Shown: positions 51,119 to 60,122 of the stretch, piece after piece
Position numbering within the stretch: the stretch's first letter is position 1
Layout of the letters: the number at the start of each line of letters is the position of its first letter
NCBI GenBank assembly: GCA_945881845.1
Contig: CAMCVN010000009.1
Location: 1-64,000 of the forward strand
Length of the DNA: 64,000 bases
Direction: 5' to 3'
Source of the DNA: Bifidobacterium breve
GTDB taxonomy: Bacteria; Actinomycetota; Thermoleophilia; Solirubrobacterales; Solirubrobacteraceae
The notes under the pieces: generated by a model
What the model was told of the DNA's origin: nothing
Seen by the model: the letters and a program-made list of their open reading frames with translations, nothing else
Databases searched by the model: none
Translations under genes and position numbers: made by a program

Positions 51119-51597
51119 GCGTCTGCGCCGAGGTTGCGGCGCAGGTAGAGGTCGCGGCCGCCGTGAGTGTTCTTGATCCCGAAGCCGAGCGATTCGTAAA
51201 GCTTCAACGCTGGCTCGTTCGCTTCGTTGACGTCAAGTTCAATCCTGCGGCTGTTTCGTGTGGTGGCGGCATGTTCGACCGCGAACTCCGTCATCGCCCG
51301 TCCGAGGCCGCTGCCGCGCGCCGGCTGCTCGATGAAGAGATCTTCCAGCAGGCAGTCGTTGCCGGCCTGCCAGAGGCCGTAGCGGAAGCGCAGCTGGCAG
51401 ACGCCAACGGCCGGCCCATCAGCCACAGCGCCGAGCAGGTAGTCGGTTGAGTCGCCGCTGATCAGCTTTGCGACGCCATCGGTGAAGTCCTGATCGCTTG
51501 GCCAGCCGTAGCCAAGGTCGTTGCGAAAGCCCAGCAGGAGCCGCGTAACCTCGTCTGCCTCATCGACCGATGCGACCCAGACGCGGTGGTCGCTCAT
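51115..51597 (-). CDS. GNAT N-acetyltransferase
   Basis: 160 aa. VCQLRFRYGLWQAGNDCLLEDLFIEQPARGSGLGRAMTEFAVEHA contains the acetyl-CoA pyrophosphate loop (R.SGLG.A), and ELDVNEANEPALKLYESLGFGI is the C-terminal GNAT motif B. It may acetylate a small amine or a protein. The start ATG overlaps the carboxylase stop by 4 bp, so it is co-translated with the alpha subunit. Confidence 0.9.
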   Translation of the reverse strand: MSDHRVWVASVDEADEVTRLLLGFRNDLGYGWPSDQDFTDGVAKLISGDSTDYLLGAVADGPAVGVCQLRFRYGLWQAGNDCLLEDLFIEQPARGSGLGRAMTEFAVEHAATTRNSRRIELDVNEANEPALKLYESLGFGIKNTHGGRDLYLRRNLGADA

Positions 51598-53375
51598 TCG
51601 GCCGGTGATTCGCTGACGATCCGTGCGATCGTGTCGCCAGCGCCGATCGGCGCGCCTTCGGTGATCGGCAGCTCGGCGATCGTGCCGGCCTTATGCGCAG
51701 TGATCTCGTTCTCCATCTTCATCGCTTCGATGATGCAGAGCAGCTGGCCCTCTTCGACCTTGTCTCCGGCCTTGACGACGACCTTCCACATGTTGCCCTG
51801 GAGCGGAGCTTCGAGCGTGTCGGCGCCGCCTGCGGAGCTGCTCTTGCGCTCGCCGCGCTTGGGCTTCGGCGCCGCTCCTGCGGCCGGCGCAGAGCCGCCG
51901 CTGGGCGGCGGGCCGATCACGTTGACGTCAAAGCGACGGCCTGAAACTTCAACCGTGTACTGCTGCTCAAGTAGCTCGCTGCCGTCGGCGTCAATTCGTT
52001 CGATCGGCTTCTCTGGCGCCGTTGACTTGAGCCACTTCTTGTCCTCGGTCAGGTCGCGGCAGATCTCGGCTTTGGCCCACTGATCGGTCGCCAGCAGCGC
52101 GCTGTGGAAGGGGATCAGCGTTGTGAGGCCTTCGATCTCGTATTCGCCAAGCGCGCGCAGCATTCGAGCTGTCGCGTGCTCGCGGTCAACGTCCCAGACG
52201 ATCAGTTTGGCGACCATCGGGTCGTACATCGGCGTCACTTCGCTGTTCGCGCCGACGCCAGAGTCAACGCGCACGCCGGGGCCTGCCGGTTCGATGTAGC
52301 GGCCGATCTTGCCGGGGGCGGGGGCGAAATTCTTCGCTGCGTTCTCAGCGTTGATGCGGCATTCGATCGCGTGGCCGCGCATCACAACTTGGTCCTGCGT
52401 TACCGAGAGCGGCTCGCCGGCGGCGGCGCGGATTCCTTCGCGCACGATGTCGATCCCGGTCACCATCTCTGTCACGCAGTGCTCAACTTGAACGCGCGTG
52501 TTCATCTCAAGGAAGAAGTATTCGCCGTCCTGCAGCATCCCTTCGACCGTTCCTGCCCCGACGTAGCCGACCGCCTTGGCGGCATCAACGCCGATCTTGC
52601 CGATCTTTGCGCGCAGCTCCTCATCAACGACCCACTCGGCGGCAGGCGCCTCCTCGATCAGCTTCTGGTGGCGGCGCTGGATCGAGCAATCGCGCTCGCC
52701 AAGGTGGATCGTGTTGCCTTGCGTGTCGGCGAGGATCTGAACTTCGATGTGGCGCGGGTTTGGCAGGTAGCGCTCGATGTAGACGCGGCCATCGCTGAAG
52801 AATTTTTCGCCTTCGCGCGAGGCGCCTTCGAAAGCCTCTTCGAGCTCGTCGGCCGTCAATGCGACGCGGAAGCCCTTGCCGCCGCCGCCGCCGGAAGCTT
52901 TGATCGCGACCGGGTAGCCGACCTCCTCGTCGATGATCTTACGTGCGAGCTCGACGTTCTCAACCGTCTCAGTGGTTCCGGGGACGATCGGTACGCCAGC
53001 GGCCTGCATCAGCTCACGGGCCGATGTTTTGCTGCCCATCGATTCGATCGCGCTGGCCGGAGGGCCGATGAAGACGATCCCCTCGTCGGCTAGGCGTTGA
53101 GCGAAGGGCCCGTTCTCGGCGAGGAAGCCGTAGCCGGGGTGCACGGCCTCGGCGCCGCTCTCCTTGATCACTTCGATCAGCTTCTCAACGTTGAGGTAGC
53201 TCTCAGCCGCCGGCCCAGGGCCAAGCAGGTAGGCCTCGTCTGCGGCCTGAACGTGGAGCGCGTCGCGGTCGAGCTCGGAGTAAACGGCGATCGACTTGAT
53301 CCCCATCTCCTTGCAGCAACGGATTACGCGGAGTGCAATTTCGCCACGGTTGGCGATCAGAATTGAACTGAACAT
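51594..53375 (-). CDS. pccA: Acyl-CoA carboxylase alpha subunit (biotin carboxylase + BCCP)
   Basis: 593 aa. ATP-grasp biotin carboxylase: SSILIANRGEIALRVIRCCKEMGI, VHPGYGFLAENGPFA, KASGGGGGKGFRV, VQILADTQGNTIHLGERDCSIQRRHQK and RVQVEHCVTEMVTGID. A linker rich in Gly/Ser/Ala/Pro (around 500-520) leads to a BCCP domain with the biotin-accepting K553 in EAMKMENEI. This is the actinobacterial AccA3 layout (~600 aa). It carboxylates biotin for acetyl-, propionyl- or longer acyl-CoA. pccA is a tentative name. Confidence 0.95.
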   Translation of the reverse strand: MFSSILIANRGEIALRVIRCCKEMGIKSIAVYSELDRDALHVQAADEAYLLGPGPAAESYLNVEKLIEVIKESGAEAVHPGYGFLAENGPFAQRLADEGIVFIGPPASAIESMGSKTSARELMQAAGVPIVPGTTETVENVELARKIIDEEVGYPVAIKASGGGGGKGFRVALTADELEEAFEGASREGEKFFSDGRVYIERYLPNPRHIEVQILADTQGNTIHLGERDCSIQRRHQKLIEEAPAAEWVVDEELRAKIGKIGVDAAKAVGYVGAGTVEGMLQDGEYFFLEMNTRVQVEHCVTEMVTGIDIVREGIRAAAGEPLSVTQDQVVMRGHAIECRINAENAAKNFAPAPGKIGRYIEPAGPGVRVDSGVGANSEVTPMYDPMVAKLIVWDVDREHATARMLRALGEYEIEGLTTLIPFHSALLATDQWAKAEICRDLTEDKKWLKSTAPEKPIERIDADGSELLEQQYTVEVSGRRFDVNVIGPPPSGGSAPAAGAAPKPKRGERKSSSAGGADTLEAPLQGNMWKVVVKAGDKVEEGQLLCIIEAMKMENEITAHKAGTIAELPITEGAPIGAGDTIARIVSESPAE

Positions 53376-53430
53376 TCGGCCGCGGAGCTTACCCGCAGAG
53401 CGGATTGAAGGGATTCCGGCCGATCATGGT

Positions 53431-53649
53431 TTAGGCCCGGCTTTCTGCCCAGCTGGCCGGGAGCTGCGGTTGGCGCTGGACGCCTTCGCTCAGTGCCGCC
53501 GCGAGCCAAGCAGGCTGTCGCTGCCCGTCTGCCGACGGAGCTGGTGCGTTGTCGTCCAGAAAACGGCGCAGCGCGGCGACAACGGCCGCGGCTTCTGCCT
53601 CGGAGGCTGCTGGACTGCTGATTTCGATCGCGGTCGGCTGCTCAGGCAT
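53431..53649 (-). CDS. Acyl-CoA carboxylase epsilon subunit
   Basis: 72 aa from the ATG (MPEQPTAIEISSPA); the extra TTG codon is less likely. A short acidic start, a single helix (EAEAAAVVAALRRFLDD), a Pro/Ala linker and a C-terminal W-x-AAL...ASWAESR pattern are those of the small AccE/PccE subunits that hold actinobacterial carboxylases together. It lies 55 bp upstream of the alpha subunit on the same strand. Confidence 0.75.
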   Translation of the reverse strand: MPEQPTAIEISSPAASEAEAAAVVAALRRFLDDNAPAPSADGQRQPAWLAAALSEGVQRQPQLPASWAESRA

Positions 53650-53676
53650 CAAGCCTGACCCTAGCGCGGCGACGCG

Positions 53677-55326
53677 CTAGCCGCTGAGCCCGGCCTGCCC
53701 TGGCTTGATCGTCCAGGAGAAGGTGCCGCTGATGCCGTTCCATGGCTTGCCTGCTGGGTCGTTGAGCGGCATCTTTTCGGTCGACTTCTGCTTCACCGTC
53801 TTCATCCGCACGAGGTCGCAGCCGAAGCCAGTGCCGCCAGCCTTGATGCGGCCATACCCGTGGTGGTCAACGTCGCCGTTCTTCAGCCACGGGTTGGCGC
53901 CGAGCAGGATGTCGTAGATCGCCTTACCTGTGCGTGGAAAACGCGTCGTAGCGACGTCGGCCGCAAGTAGACCTGGGAACGCGGCGTTGAGCCCGCCGTC
54001 GCCGAGCCCTTGCGAGCTGATCGAGCCACCTACGAACTCGGTCCCAACAGCTTTCGCATCGTCGTCGGTCACGCGCAGGTCACCGGCGGCGAAGGTGTGG
54101 ATGTCACCGACGATCGAGATTACGTTCTTGATCGAGTTGTCGCGGATGTAGCTGAGAACCTCGGTTCGCTGGGCCTGGTATCCGGTCCAGTCGTCGAGGT
54201 TGTAATCGGTTGTGGAAGTGAACTTGGTGTTCATCATCATCGCCTCGTTGGCGATCACCTTCCAAGTGGCGGTCGAGTTCTTCAGCCGTCCTTTGAGGAA
54301 AGCGAGCTGCTTGGCGCCAAGGTATTGGCGCGGGGCGGTTAGCGCGGCGACGTTCTCTGGCTTCGTCAGGTCAACCTGACCGCTGTCGTCGAGCGGTTGG
54401 TTCTCGCGGTACTGACGCTCGTCGAGCATGATGATCTCGACGTGCTTGCCGAAGCGCAGCGAACGGTAGATCTGCTGGCCTTCGCCACCCTTGATCGGGC
54501 TTATCGGCATGCTTTCGAAGAACGCTTGGTAGCCAGCCTTCTGGCGCGCAAGCGTGTACTTCTTCGCTGGGGCGAGGCCGCCGTCAGCGCCTGCGCCGCC
54601 TGCGTAGTTGTCGACAACCTCATGGTCATCCCAAGTCGAGACCATCGCGAAGTTGGCGTGCATCGCGCGTAGGTTGGCGTCGGTGCGGTAGAGCTTGTAC
54701 TTGTCGCGGTACTGCTTCAGCGTCACCGCTTCACCGCCCGGGTCGTTGCGAACGCCGTCGCCGCTGGTCTGGTGGTAGGCCTCGGCGTAGATGTAGTCGC
54801 CGAGGTTGATTACGAAATCGAGGTCGTCCTTGGCCATCGCAGCGTGCGCGTTGTAGTAGCCGAAGGTGTAGTCCTGGCAGGAGAAGAAGGCGAAGCGGAC
54901 CTTCTCGTTGGAGCTGGCGGGCAGAGCGGTGCGGAAGCGGCCTACAGGGCTGTCCTTGCTCTTCGTTGCGAAGCGGTAGTAGTACTGGGTGTAGGGCTTG
55001 AGACCCTTGATCTGCGCCTTGACTGAGAAGTCGGAGGCGGCGACGGCTGAGATCTTCTGCTTCGCGACGACCTTGCGGAAGCCCTTGTCGGTTGCGACTT
55101 CGAGCGCCACCGGGATCTTGCCGGCGACGTCGTGCAAGCGTGTCCAGAGTGTCATTCCAGTGGTCGTTGGGTCGCCGGCGATGATGCCCTCAGCGAAGGT
55201 TCCGCCAGCGGCGGAAGCGAAGGCGCGCGGGTTAACGCCTGTTGCGAGCGCCTCAGGGGCGATGATCAGGGCTGCGCCGGTTACTCCAGCGCCACGAAGG
55301 AAGTTGCGGCGTGTTGCGTCAGACAT
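53677..55326 (-). CDS. phoD: Secreted alkaline phosphatase D (PhoD)
   Basis: 549 aa with a Tat signal (RRNFLRG at 6-12, then GAGVTGAALIIAP). The PhoD blocks are present: FFSCQDYTFGYYN, FVINLGDYIYAE, STWDDHEVVDNY (the metal-binding Asp/His), ILDERQYR (as MLDERQYR), VIANEAMMM, and VSIVGDIHTFAAG. Such enzymes are Ca/Fe-dependent phosphodiesterases/monoesterases, folded before export. A GATAAT-like box and an AGAGGGA ribosome site precede the ATG. It sits between the carboxylase beta gene and the epsilon/alpha genes. Confidence 0.96.
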   Translation of the reverse strand: MSDATRRNFLRGAGVTGAALIIAPEALATGVNPRAFASAAGGTFAEGIIAGDPTTTGMTLWTRLHDVAGKIPVALEVATDKGFRKVVAKQKISAVAASDFSVKAQIKGLKPYTQYYYRFATKSKDSPVGRFRTALPASSNEKVRFAFFSCQDYTFGYYNAHAAMAKDDLDFVINLGDYIYAEAYHQTSGDGVRNDPGGEAVTLKQYRDKYKLYRTDANLRAMHANFAMVSTWDDHEVVDNYAGGAGADGGLAPAKKYTLARQKAGYQAFFESMPISPIKGGEGQQIYRSLRFGKHVEIIMLDERQYRENQPLDDSGQVDLTKPENVAALTAPRQYLGAKQLAFLKGRLKNSTATWKVIANEAMMMNTKFTSTTDYNLDDWTGYQAQRTEVLSYIRDNSIKNVISIVGDIHTFAAGDLRVTDDDAKAVGTEFVGGSISSQGLGDGGLNAAFPGLLAADVATTRFPRTGKAIYDILLGANPWLKNGDVDHHGYGRIKAGGTGFGCDLVRMKTVKQKSTEKMPLNDPAGKPWNGISGTFSWTIKPGQAGLSG

Positions 55327-55401
55327 TCGTTCCCTCTCGTAGTTGACTAAGAGAGATTATCCACGATTTCGAGCGCCTTGGCGCTGATAACAACAAGATC
55401 T

Positions 55402-56970
55402 TTACAGTGGAATGTTGCCGTGCTTTCGTTTCGGCTGATCAACGCGCTTTGTCAGCAGCGTCTCAAGTGCGCCGATTACCTTCGGCCGCGTCTCGTGCGG
55501 GATGATCACATCGTCGATGTAGCCGCGCTCTGCCGCGGCGTAAGGGTTCGCGAAGCGTTCCTTGTAATCGGCCATCAGCTCCGCGCGGCGGCCTTCAGGC
55601 GTCTTCTCGTCTGCCAGCTCGCGACGGTAGATGATGTTGACCGCGCCCTCGGCGCCCATCACGGCGACCTCGGCTTGGGGCCAAGCAAAGTTAAAGTCGG
55701 CCAAGAGATGCTTTGAGGCCATCACGTCGTAGGCGCCGCCGTAAGCCTTGCGCGTAATAACTGTGATCTTCGGCACCGTCGCCTCGGTGTAGGCGTAGAG
55801 CAGCTTCGCTCCGTGGCGGATGATGCCGCCCCATTCTTGTGAGGTTCCCGGTAGGAATCCGGGCACGTCGCAGAAGGTCAGAATCGGGATGTTGTAGGCG
55901 TCGCAGGTGCGGACGAAACGGGCGGCCTTCGATGAGGCATCGATGTCGAGCACGCCGGCCAGCTGCGCCGGCTGGTTTCCGACTACGCCGACCGAGTACC
56001 CGTTGAGGCGCGCGTAACCGCAGATGATGTTCTTCGCCCAGTGCTCGTGGAGTTCGAAGAACTCGCCGTCATCGACGACCGTCTTGACAACTTCACGCAT
56101 GTCGTAAGGCTTGTTCGGGTTCTCAGGAACCATGCTGTCGAGCGACTCGTCCATCCTCTGCGGATCGTCGGTCGGCGCGACGCGCGGCGCCATCTCAAGG
56201 TTGTTCTGCGGCAAGAACGAGAGCAGATAGCGGGTGTCCTCAAGCAGCGAGTCCTCGTCCTCCGCTGCGAGGTGGGCGACACCGGACTTAGTGTTGTGCG
56301 TCATAGCGCCGCCGAGCTCTTCGAAACCAACCTCCTCGCCGGTGACCGTCTTGATCACGTCGGGGCCGGTAATGAACATGTGCGAGCTCTCTTTGACCAT
56401 CATGATGAAGTCGGTGATCGCGGGGGAGTAGACGGCGCCGCCGGCGCAGGGCCCCATGATCAAGCTGATCTGCGGGATCACGCCGGAACACATCACGTTG
56501 CGAACGAAGACGTCACCGTAAGCGCCGAGCGAAACGACGCCCTCCTGGATCCGCGCGCCGCCGGAGTCGTTGATGCCGATCACCGGGCAGCCGATCTTTG
56601 CCGCTAGATCCATCACCTTGCACATCTTCTCGGCCATCACTTCGCCAAGCGAGCCACCGAAGACGGTGAAGTCTTGGCTGAAGACGCAAACGCGGCGCCC
56701 GTCGATCGTTCCGTGGCCGGTGACGACGGCGTCGCCCCAAGGACGGTTCTTCTGCATCTCGAAGTCGAAGGTGCGGTGGCGCATGAAGGTGTCTAGCTCA
56801 TGGAACGAGCCCTCGTCGAGCAGCTTCTCGATCCGCTCGCGCGCGGTGTACTTGCCGCGGTCGTGCTGCTTCGCCTCAGCCTCTGGCGATGAGTGCATCG
56901 CCTTCTCGCGCATCTCGCCGAGCAGCGCCAGTTTTGCGGTGAGGTCTTCAGCCTCAGGTTCGGTCGCCAT
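55402..56970 (-). CDS. pccB: Acyl-CoA carboxylase beta subunit (carboxyltransferase)
   Basis: 522 aa. Paired crotonase-fold halves: [38 protein letters not shown] and [21 protein letters not shown] in the first, and [29 protein letters not shown] and [19 protein letters not shown] in the second. [17 protein letters not shown] contains the oxyanion Gly. Matches propionyl-CoA carboxylase beta/AccD5. With the alpha subunit (51594) and the epsilon subunit it forms the carboxylase for propionyl- or acetyl-CoA. Confidence 0.95.
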   Translation of the reverse strand: MATEPEAEDLTAKLALLGEMREKAMHSSPEAEAKQHDRGKYTARERIEKLLDEGSFHELDTFMRHRTFDFEMQKNRPWGDAVVTGHGTIDGRRVCVFSQDFTVFGGSLGEVMAEKMCKVMDLAAKIGCPVIGINDSGGARIQEGVVSLGAYGDVFVRNVMCSGVIPQISLIMGPCAGGAVYSPAITDFIMMVKESSHMFITGPDVIKTVTGEEVGFEELGGAMTHNTKSGVAHLAAEDEDSLLEDTRYLLSFLPQNNLEMAPRVAPTDDPQRMDESLDSMVPENPNKPYDMREVVKTVVDDGEFFELHEHWAKNIICGYARLNGYSVGVVGNQPAQLAGVLDIDASSKAARFVRTCDAYNIPILTFCDVPGFLPGTSQEWGGIIRHGAKLLYAYTEATVPKITVITRKAYGGAYDVMASKHLLADFNFAWPQAEVAVMGAEGAVNIIYRRELADEKTPEGRRAELMADYKERFANPYAAAERGYIDDVIIPHETRPKVIGALETLLTKRVDQPKRKHGNIPL

Positions 56971-57027
56971 CAGGCGCCTGAGTCTAGATGCTGGGCAGGG
57001 CGGTAGGGCCTGCGGCCACTGCTGCGC

Positions 57028-57855
57028 TCAGGAGCGCGAGTACGGGCGGTGGTGCGCGGCGCCGAGGTCGTCGAGCACGGTCTTAAGGATCTCGTCAATT
57101 GCTTCGGCGCTCAGCGGCGCCGGTTCAGGCGCTTCGGTGCTGACCTCAGGCTCAACTTCGGGCACGACTATTGGCTCCGGCATCGGCTCAGGCTCCGGAT
57201 CGGGCGTTGGCTGCGGTGTTGGTTCAGGCTCCGGATCGGGCATCGGCTCAGGCTCCGGATCGGGCGTTGGCTGCGGTGTTGGTTCAGGCTCCGGATCGGG
57301 CGTTGGCTCGGGCTCCGGATCGGGCGTTGGCTCGTCGCTGATCGCCGCTGGTCGCGCCGGGTCGGGGATTGGTGGACCGAAATCGAGCAGTCGCGCGAAG
57401 AAGCCGCGCTTGACGGGGGCGGCCTGGGTTGGCTCGGGCGTTGGCTCGGGTTCAGGTTCGGGCGCGGGTTCGGCCTCCGCTGCCGCTGGCGCGGCGATGA
57501 CCGCCGGCCCGGTTGGCGTTGCCACAGCGATCACTTCAGGCTCGATCACGTCGGGCTCGTTCACTGTGGGCTCGGTCAGTTCAGGCTCGGGCGCAAGGAC
57601 TGGGGAAGCGGCGACCGGGCGGTCCTGAACCTCGACCGTCAGCGTCACCTTCGTTCCCCAACCCGCCGATGCGATTGCCACCGTGCCGCTAACTTCATCG
57701 CCCTCCCAGGCGACAGTGGTTTCGGGATCGGTCCCGGTTATGCGGATTTCGCCAAAGGCATGGAGGCGACGGCCAAGCGATTCCTGATCGCTGACCTCGG
57801 CCCAAAGCTCCGGCGAAGACTTAACAAGCCTGCGCTCTGCACTGTGCGCTGACAT
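57028..57855 (-). CDS. Protein with N-terminal SRPBCC-like domain and Pro/Glu repeats
   Basis: 275 aa. The first ~75 residues ([36 protein letters not shown] and the beta strands [31 protein letters not shown]) look like a START/SRPBCC domain. The middle ~130 residues are Pro, Glu, Asp and Thr, including exact 20-aa repeats of [20 protein letters not shown]. The last ~25 ([19 protein letters not shown]) form a helix. There is no signal peptide. The arrangement suggests a disordered spacer tethering two folded ends. The function is unknown. Confidence 0.7.
   Translation of the reverse strand: MSAHSAERRLVKSSPELWAEVSDQESLGRRLHAFGEIRITGTDPETTVAWEGDEVSGTVAIASAGWGTKVTLTVEVQDRPVAASPVLAPEPELTEPTVNEPDVIEPEVIAVATPTGPAVIAAPAAAEAEPAPEPEPEPTPEPTQAAPVKRGFFARLLDFGPPIPDPARPAAISDEPTPDPEPEPTPDPEPEPTPQPTPDPEPEPMPDPEPEPTPQPTPDPEPEPMPEPIVVPEVEPEVSTEAPEPAPLSAEAIDEILKTVLDDLGAAHHRPYSRS
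57181..57300 (-). repeat. Perfect 60-bp tandem repeat inside the Pro/Glu protein
   Basis: 57181-57240 and 57241-57300 are identical base for base. A partly diverged third copy of ~32 bp follows from 57301. The repeat keeps frame (20 codons). Confidence 0.97.
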
Positions 57856-57936
57856 CGTCGTCTTCTCTTCCCTTCTGCGAAGGCCATTCCTGCCGAAGTC
57901 GGACTCTGCAACGCTGCGCCCGCGCCGCTCAGCTGG

Positions 57937-58425
57937 CTAAGCCGGCTGGACGATCATCAGGAAGAGCGCGATCAAGACCAAGACGTTCGAGAGCATGCCT
58001 ACAAGGTTGAGCTTGCGGTAGGCCTTTTCGTATTCGGCTGAGAAGGTCATCGGCCCGCTGCTGCCGCGCGCCGCCAGTTCCTTCGTCGCCATCGCGCTGA
58101 GCTTCTTCTCGGTCGGCATCGCCAGGCCGTGGCTGAAGCCGATCAACACGATCAAGATCAGCAGCGAGCTCGAAACCCAGCTGGCCGACCAAAGATCTCC
58201 GTCTGTCGCGAGGTAGGCGCCGGCGAGGAAGAGCACGAGGTAGGCGCCGGTAATCAGCGTTCGTCCTGCGTGGATCATCGCGTTGTAGAGGCCGGGCAGC
58301 GCCTCGGGGTTTGCGTTCGTTACGCGGGCCAGGATGATCGGGTAGATGAACGGTGCACCGAAGGCGATCACTACTGCGGCCACGTGGATCCAAAGGACGA
58401 AGTCGTAGAGGCGCATGGCGATCAT
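57937..58425 (-). CDS. DUF2269/CopD-like membrane protein
   Basis: 162 aa with four TM segments (about 8-30, 52-72, 80-100 and 138-158). The N-terminus is MIAMRLYDFVLWIHVAAVVIAFGAPFIYPIILAR, typical of DUF2269-like proteins (WIHV and a conserved His pair). The TAGTCT box is 7 nt before the first ATG, favouring that start over the ATG four codons later. Function unknown; such proteins may handle metals or haem. Confidence 0.75.
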   Translation of the reverse strand: MIAMRLYDFVLWIHVAAVVIAFGAPFIYPIILARVTNANPEALPGLYNAMIHAGRTLITGAYLVLFLAGAYLATDGDLWSASWVSSSLLILIVLIGFSHGLAMPTEKKLSAMATKELAARGSSGPMTFSAEYEKAYRKLNLVGMLSNVLVLIALFLMIVQPA

Positions 58426-58432
58426 CGTCTTA

Positions 58433-58438
58433 AGACTA
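58433..58438 (-). promoter_or_regulatory. -10-like box for the DUF2269-like gene
   Basis: TAGTCT (minus strand) ends 7 nt before the ATG at 58425, in the 24-bp gap after the mutase stop. Confidence 0.5.
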
Positions 58439-58449
58439 GGAGATTGCCG

Positions 58450-60069
58450 CTAGAGGCCTGGCTTGTAACCGCCGAAGACGTCCTTCATTGCGCCGCAGAC
58501 CTCACCCATTGAGCAGCGGTCCTTGAGGGCGACGCGGATCGTCGGGATCAAGTTCTCTTCGCCGCGGGCAACCTCGCGCAACTCTTCAAGTCTGGCGGCG
58601 ACTAGCTGCTGGTCGCGGTCAGCTTTGAAGGCCGCCAGGCGGTCTAGTTGCTCGCGCTCCGATTCAGGGTCAACGCGCAGCAGGCCGGGCACCTCGATCT
58701 GCTCCTCGATGTATTCGTTGACGCCGACGACGATGTCCTGCTTCGTGCGGTAGCGCTCCTGGTAACCCCAGGCCGACTCGTCGATCTCGGCGGTCATGAA
58801 CTCGATTGCGTGAACGGCGCCGCCTAGCTCATCGACCTTGGCGATCAGTTCAGCCGAGCGGCTTTCGATCTCGGCCGTCAGCGATTCGACGTAGTAGGAG
58901 CCGGCGAACGGATCAACCGTGTCGGCCGCGCCGGATTCGGCGGCGATGATCTGCTGAGTGCGCAGCGCCGTCTTCGCGGCCCGCTCGCTCGGCAGCGCCA
59001 GCGCCTCGTCAAAGCCGTTCGTGTGGAGCGACTGCGTGCCGCCGCAGACGGCGGCGAAGCCCTGCAGCGCGACGCGGACGATGTTGTTCTCCGGCTGCTG
59101 CGCTGTCAGCGTGACGCCGCCGGTCTGGGTGTGGAAGCGCAGCATCATCGCCTTCGGGTTGGTCGCACCGAACCGCTCCTTCATGATCTGCGCCCACATC
59201 GTGCGCGCGGCGCGGAACTTCGCGACCTCCTGGAAGACGTTGTTATGGCCATTGAAGAAGAAGGCCAGGCGCGGCGCAAAATCGTTGACGTCGAGGCCGC
59301 GGTCGATCGCCGCCTGCACGTACGCGATTCCGGTCGAAAGCGTGAACGCAACCTCCTGGACTGCAGAGCAGCCCTTCTCGCGGAAGTGGTAGCCGGAGAT
59401 CGAGATCGTGTTCCACTTCGGAATGTTTTCGGCGCAGTACGAGAAGACGTCGGTCGTGAGTCGCATCGAAGCGTCGGGCGGGTAGATGTAGTTGCCGCGC
59501 GCGATGTACTCCTTAAGGATGTCGTTCTGAACCGTTCCGCGGAGCTGGTCGCTCGGTACACCCTGCTCCTCGGCGACTAGGTCGTAGAGCATCAGCAGCA
59601 CAGAGGCAGGGGCATTGATCGTCATTGAAGTTGAGACCTGATCGAGTGGGATCTGATCGAACGCGGTGCGCATGTCGTCGATCGTGTCGATCGCGACGCC
59701 GGTGCGGCCAACCTCCCCTTCGCAGAGCGCGTTGTCGGAATCGAGCCCGAGTTGGGTCGGTAGATCGAAGGCCATCGAGAGGCCGGTTCCGCCACGCGAG
59801 AGCAGGTAGCGGTAGCGCTCGTTTGATTCCTTCGCGCTGGCGTAGCCGGCGTACTGGCGCATCGTCCACTGCTGCGAGCGATACATCTGCTCGTGCACGC
59901 CTCGCGTGTAAGGGAAGTCGCCGGGCTGGCCGAGCTCAAGCTCGGTGGGAACGTCGGCCTCGCTGTAGAGGGCGTCTATCTCGATTCCCGAATCGGTGAA
60001 GCGGCGCGGGTCGTCGGGGCCAACGATCGGCGCGATTGTGAGGCGCTCGTCCTGCTCTGAAGAAGCCAT
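58450..60069 (-). CDS. Methylmalonyl-CoA mutase-like acyl-CoA mutase, catalytic subunit only
   Basis: 539 aa, the size of a mutase catalytic subunit; fused-length enzymes are ~720 aa and carry the B12 domain, absent here. It matches the (beta/alpha)8 barrel: FPYTRGVHEQMYRSQQWTMRQYAGY, GGTGLSMAFDLPTQLGLDSD, GTVQNDILKEYIARGNYIYPPDASMRL, ISGYHFREKG and GGTQSLHTNGFDEALALP. The first block has His where P. shermanii methylmalonyl-CoA mutase has Tyr89 (GPYATMY), as in related two-subunit mutases, so the substrate may be methylmalonyl-, isobutyryl- or another CoA. A B12-binding partner gene is needed and is not in the window. Confidence 0.9.
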   Translation of the reverse strand: MASSEQDERLTIAPIVGPDDPRRFTDSGIEIDALYSEADVPTELELGQPGDFPYTRGVHEQMYRSQQWTMRQYAGYASAKESNERYRYLLSRGGTGLSMAFDLPTQLGLDSDNALCEGEVGRTGVAIDTIDDMRTAFDQIPLDQVSTSMTINAPASVLLMLYDLVAEEQGVPSDQLRGTVQNDILKEYIARGNYIYPPDASMRLTTDVFSYCAENIPKWNTISISGYHFREKGCSAVQEVAFTLSTGIAYVQAAIDRGLDVNDFAPRLAFFFNGHNNVFQEVAKFRAARTMWAQIMKERFGATNPKAMMLRFHTQTGGVTLTAQQPENNIVRVALQGFAAVCGGTQSLHTNGFDEALALPSERAAKTALRTQQIIAAESGAADTVDPFAGSYYVESLTAEIESRSAELIAKVDELGGAVHAIEFMTAEIDESAWGYQERYRTKQDIVVGVNEYIEEQIEVPGLLRVDPESEREQLDRLAAFKADRDQQLVAARLEELREVARGEENLIPTIRVALKDRCSMGEVCGAMKDVFGGYKPGL

Positions 60070-60075
60070 TGGGGA

Positions 60076-60081
60076 ACCGTA
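60076..60081 (-). promoter_or_regulatory. -10-like box for the mutase
   Basis: TACGGT (minus strand) ends 6 nt before the ATG. It faces the box of the MoaDE gene within a 53-bp gap. Confidence 0.5.
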
Positions 60082-60109
60082 CCGCCGGATCGAAAAAGAG
60101 GTTGTGCCG

Positions 60110-60115
60110 TACGCT
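60110..60115 (+). promoter_or_regulatory. -10-like box for the MoaDE gene
   Basis: TACGCT ends 7 nt before the ATG at 60123. Confidence 0.5.
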
Positions 60116-60122
60116 GCGCGCT

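Noticed and set aside
52104-53093. 329-codon plus-strand ORF
   Set aside because: It lies wholly inside the biotin carboxylase gene on the opposite strand and has no family-like motif.
57181-57300. Possible CRISPR-like array
   Set aside because: The two 60-bp units are back to back with no spacers, in a coding frame, and no cas gene is present.
56570-57628. 352-codon plus-strand ORF with Gly/Ser repeats
   Set aside because: It spans the end of the carboxylase beta gene and the repeat gene in antisense, so it would have to read across two opposed real genes.
57049-57852. 267-codon plus-strand ORF with [16 protein letters not shown] repeats
   Set aside because: It is the antisense frame of the Pro/Glu repeat gene and repeats only because that gene does. 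Its composition (Trp/Arg/Leu) is not protein-like, and the minus-strand frame has an SRPBCC-like domain.
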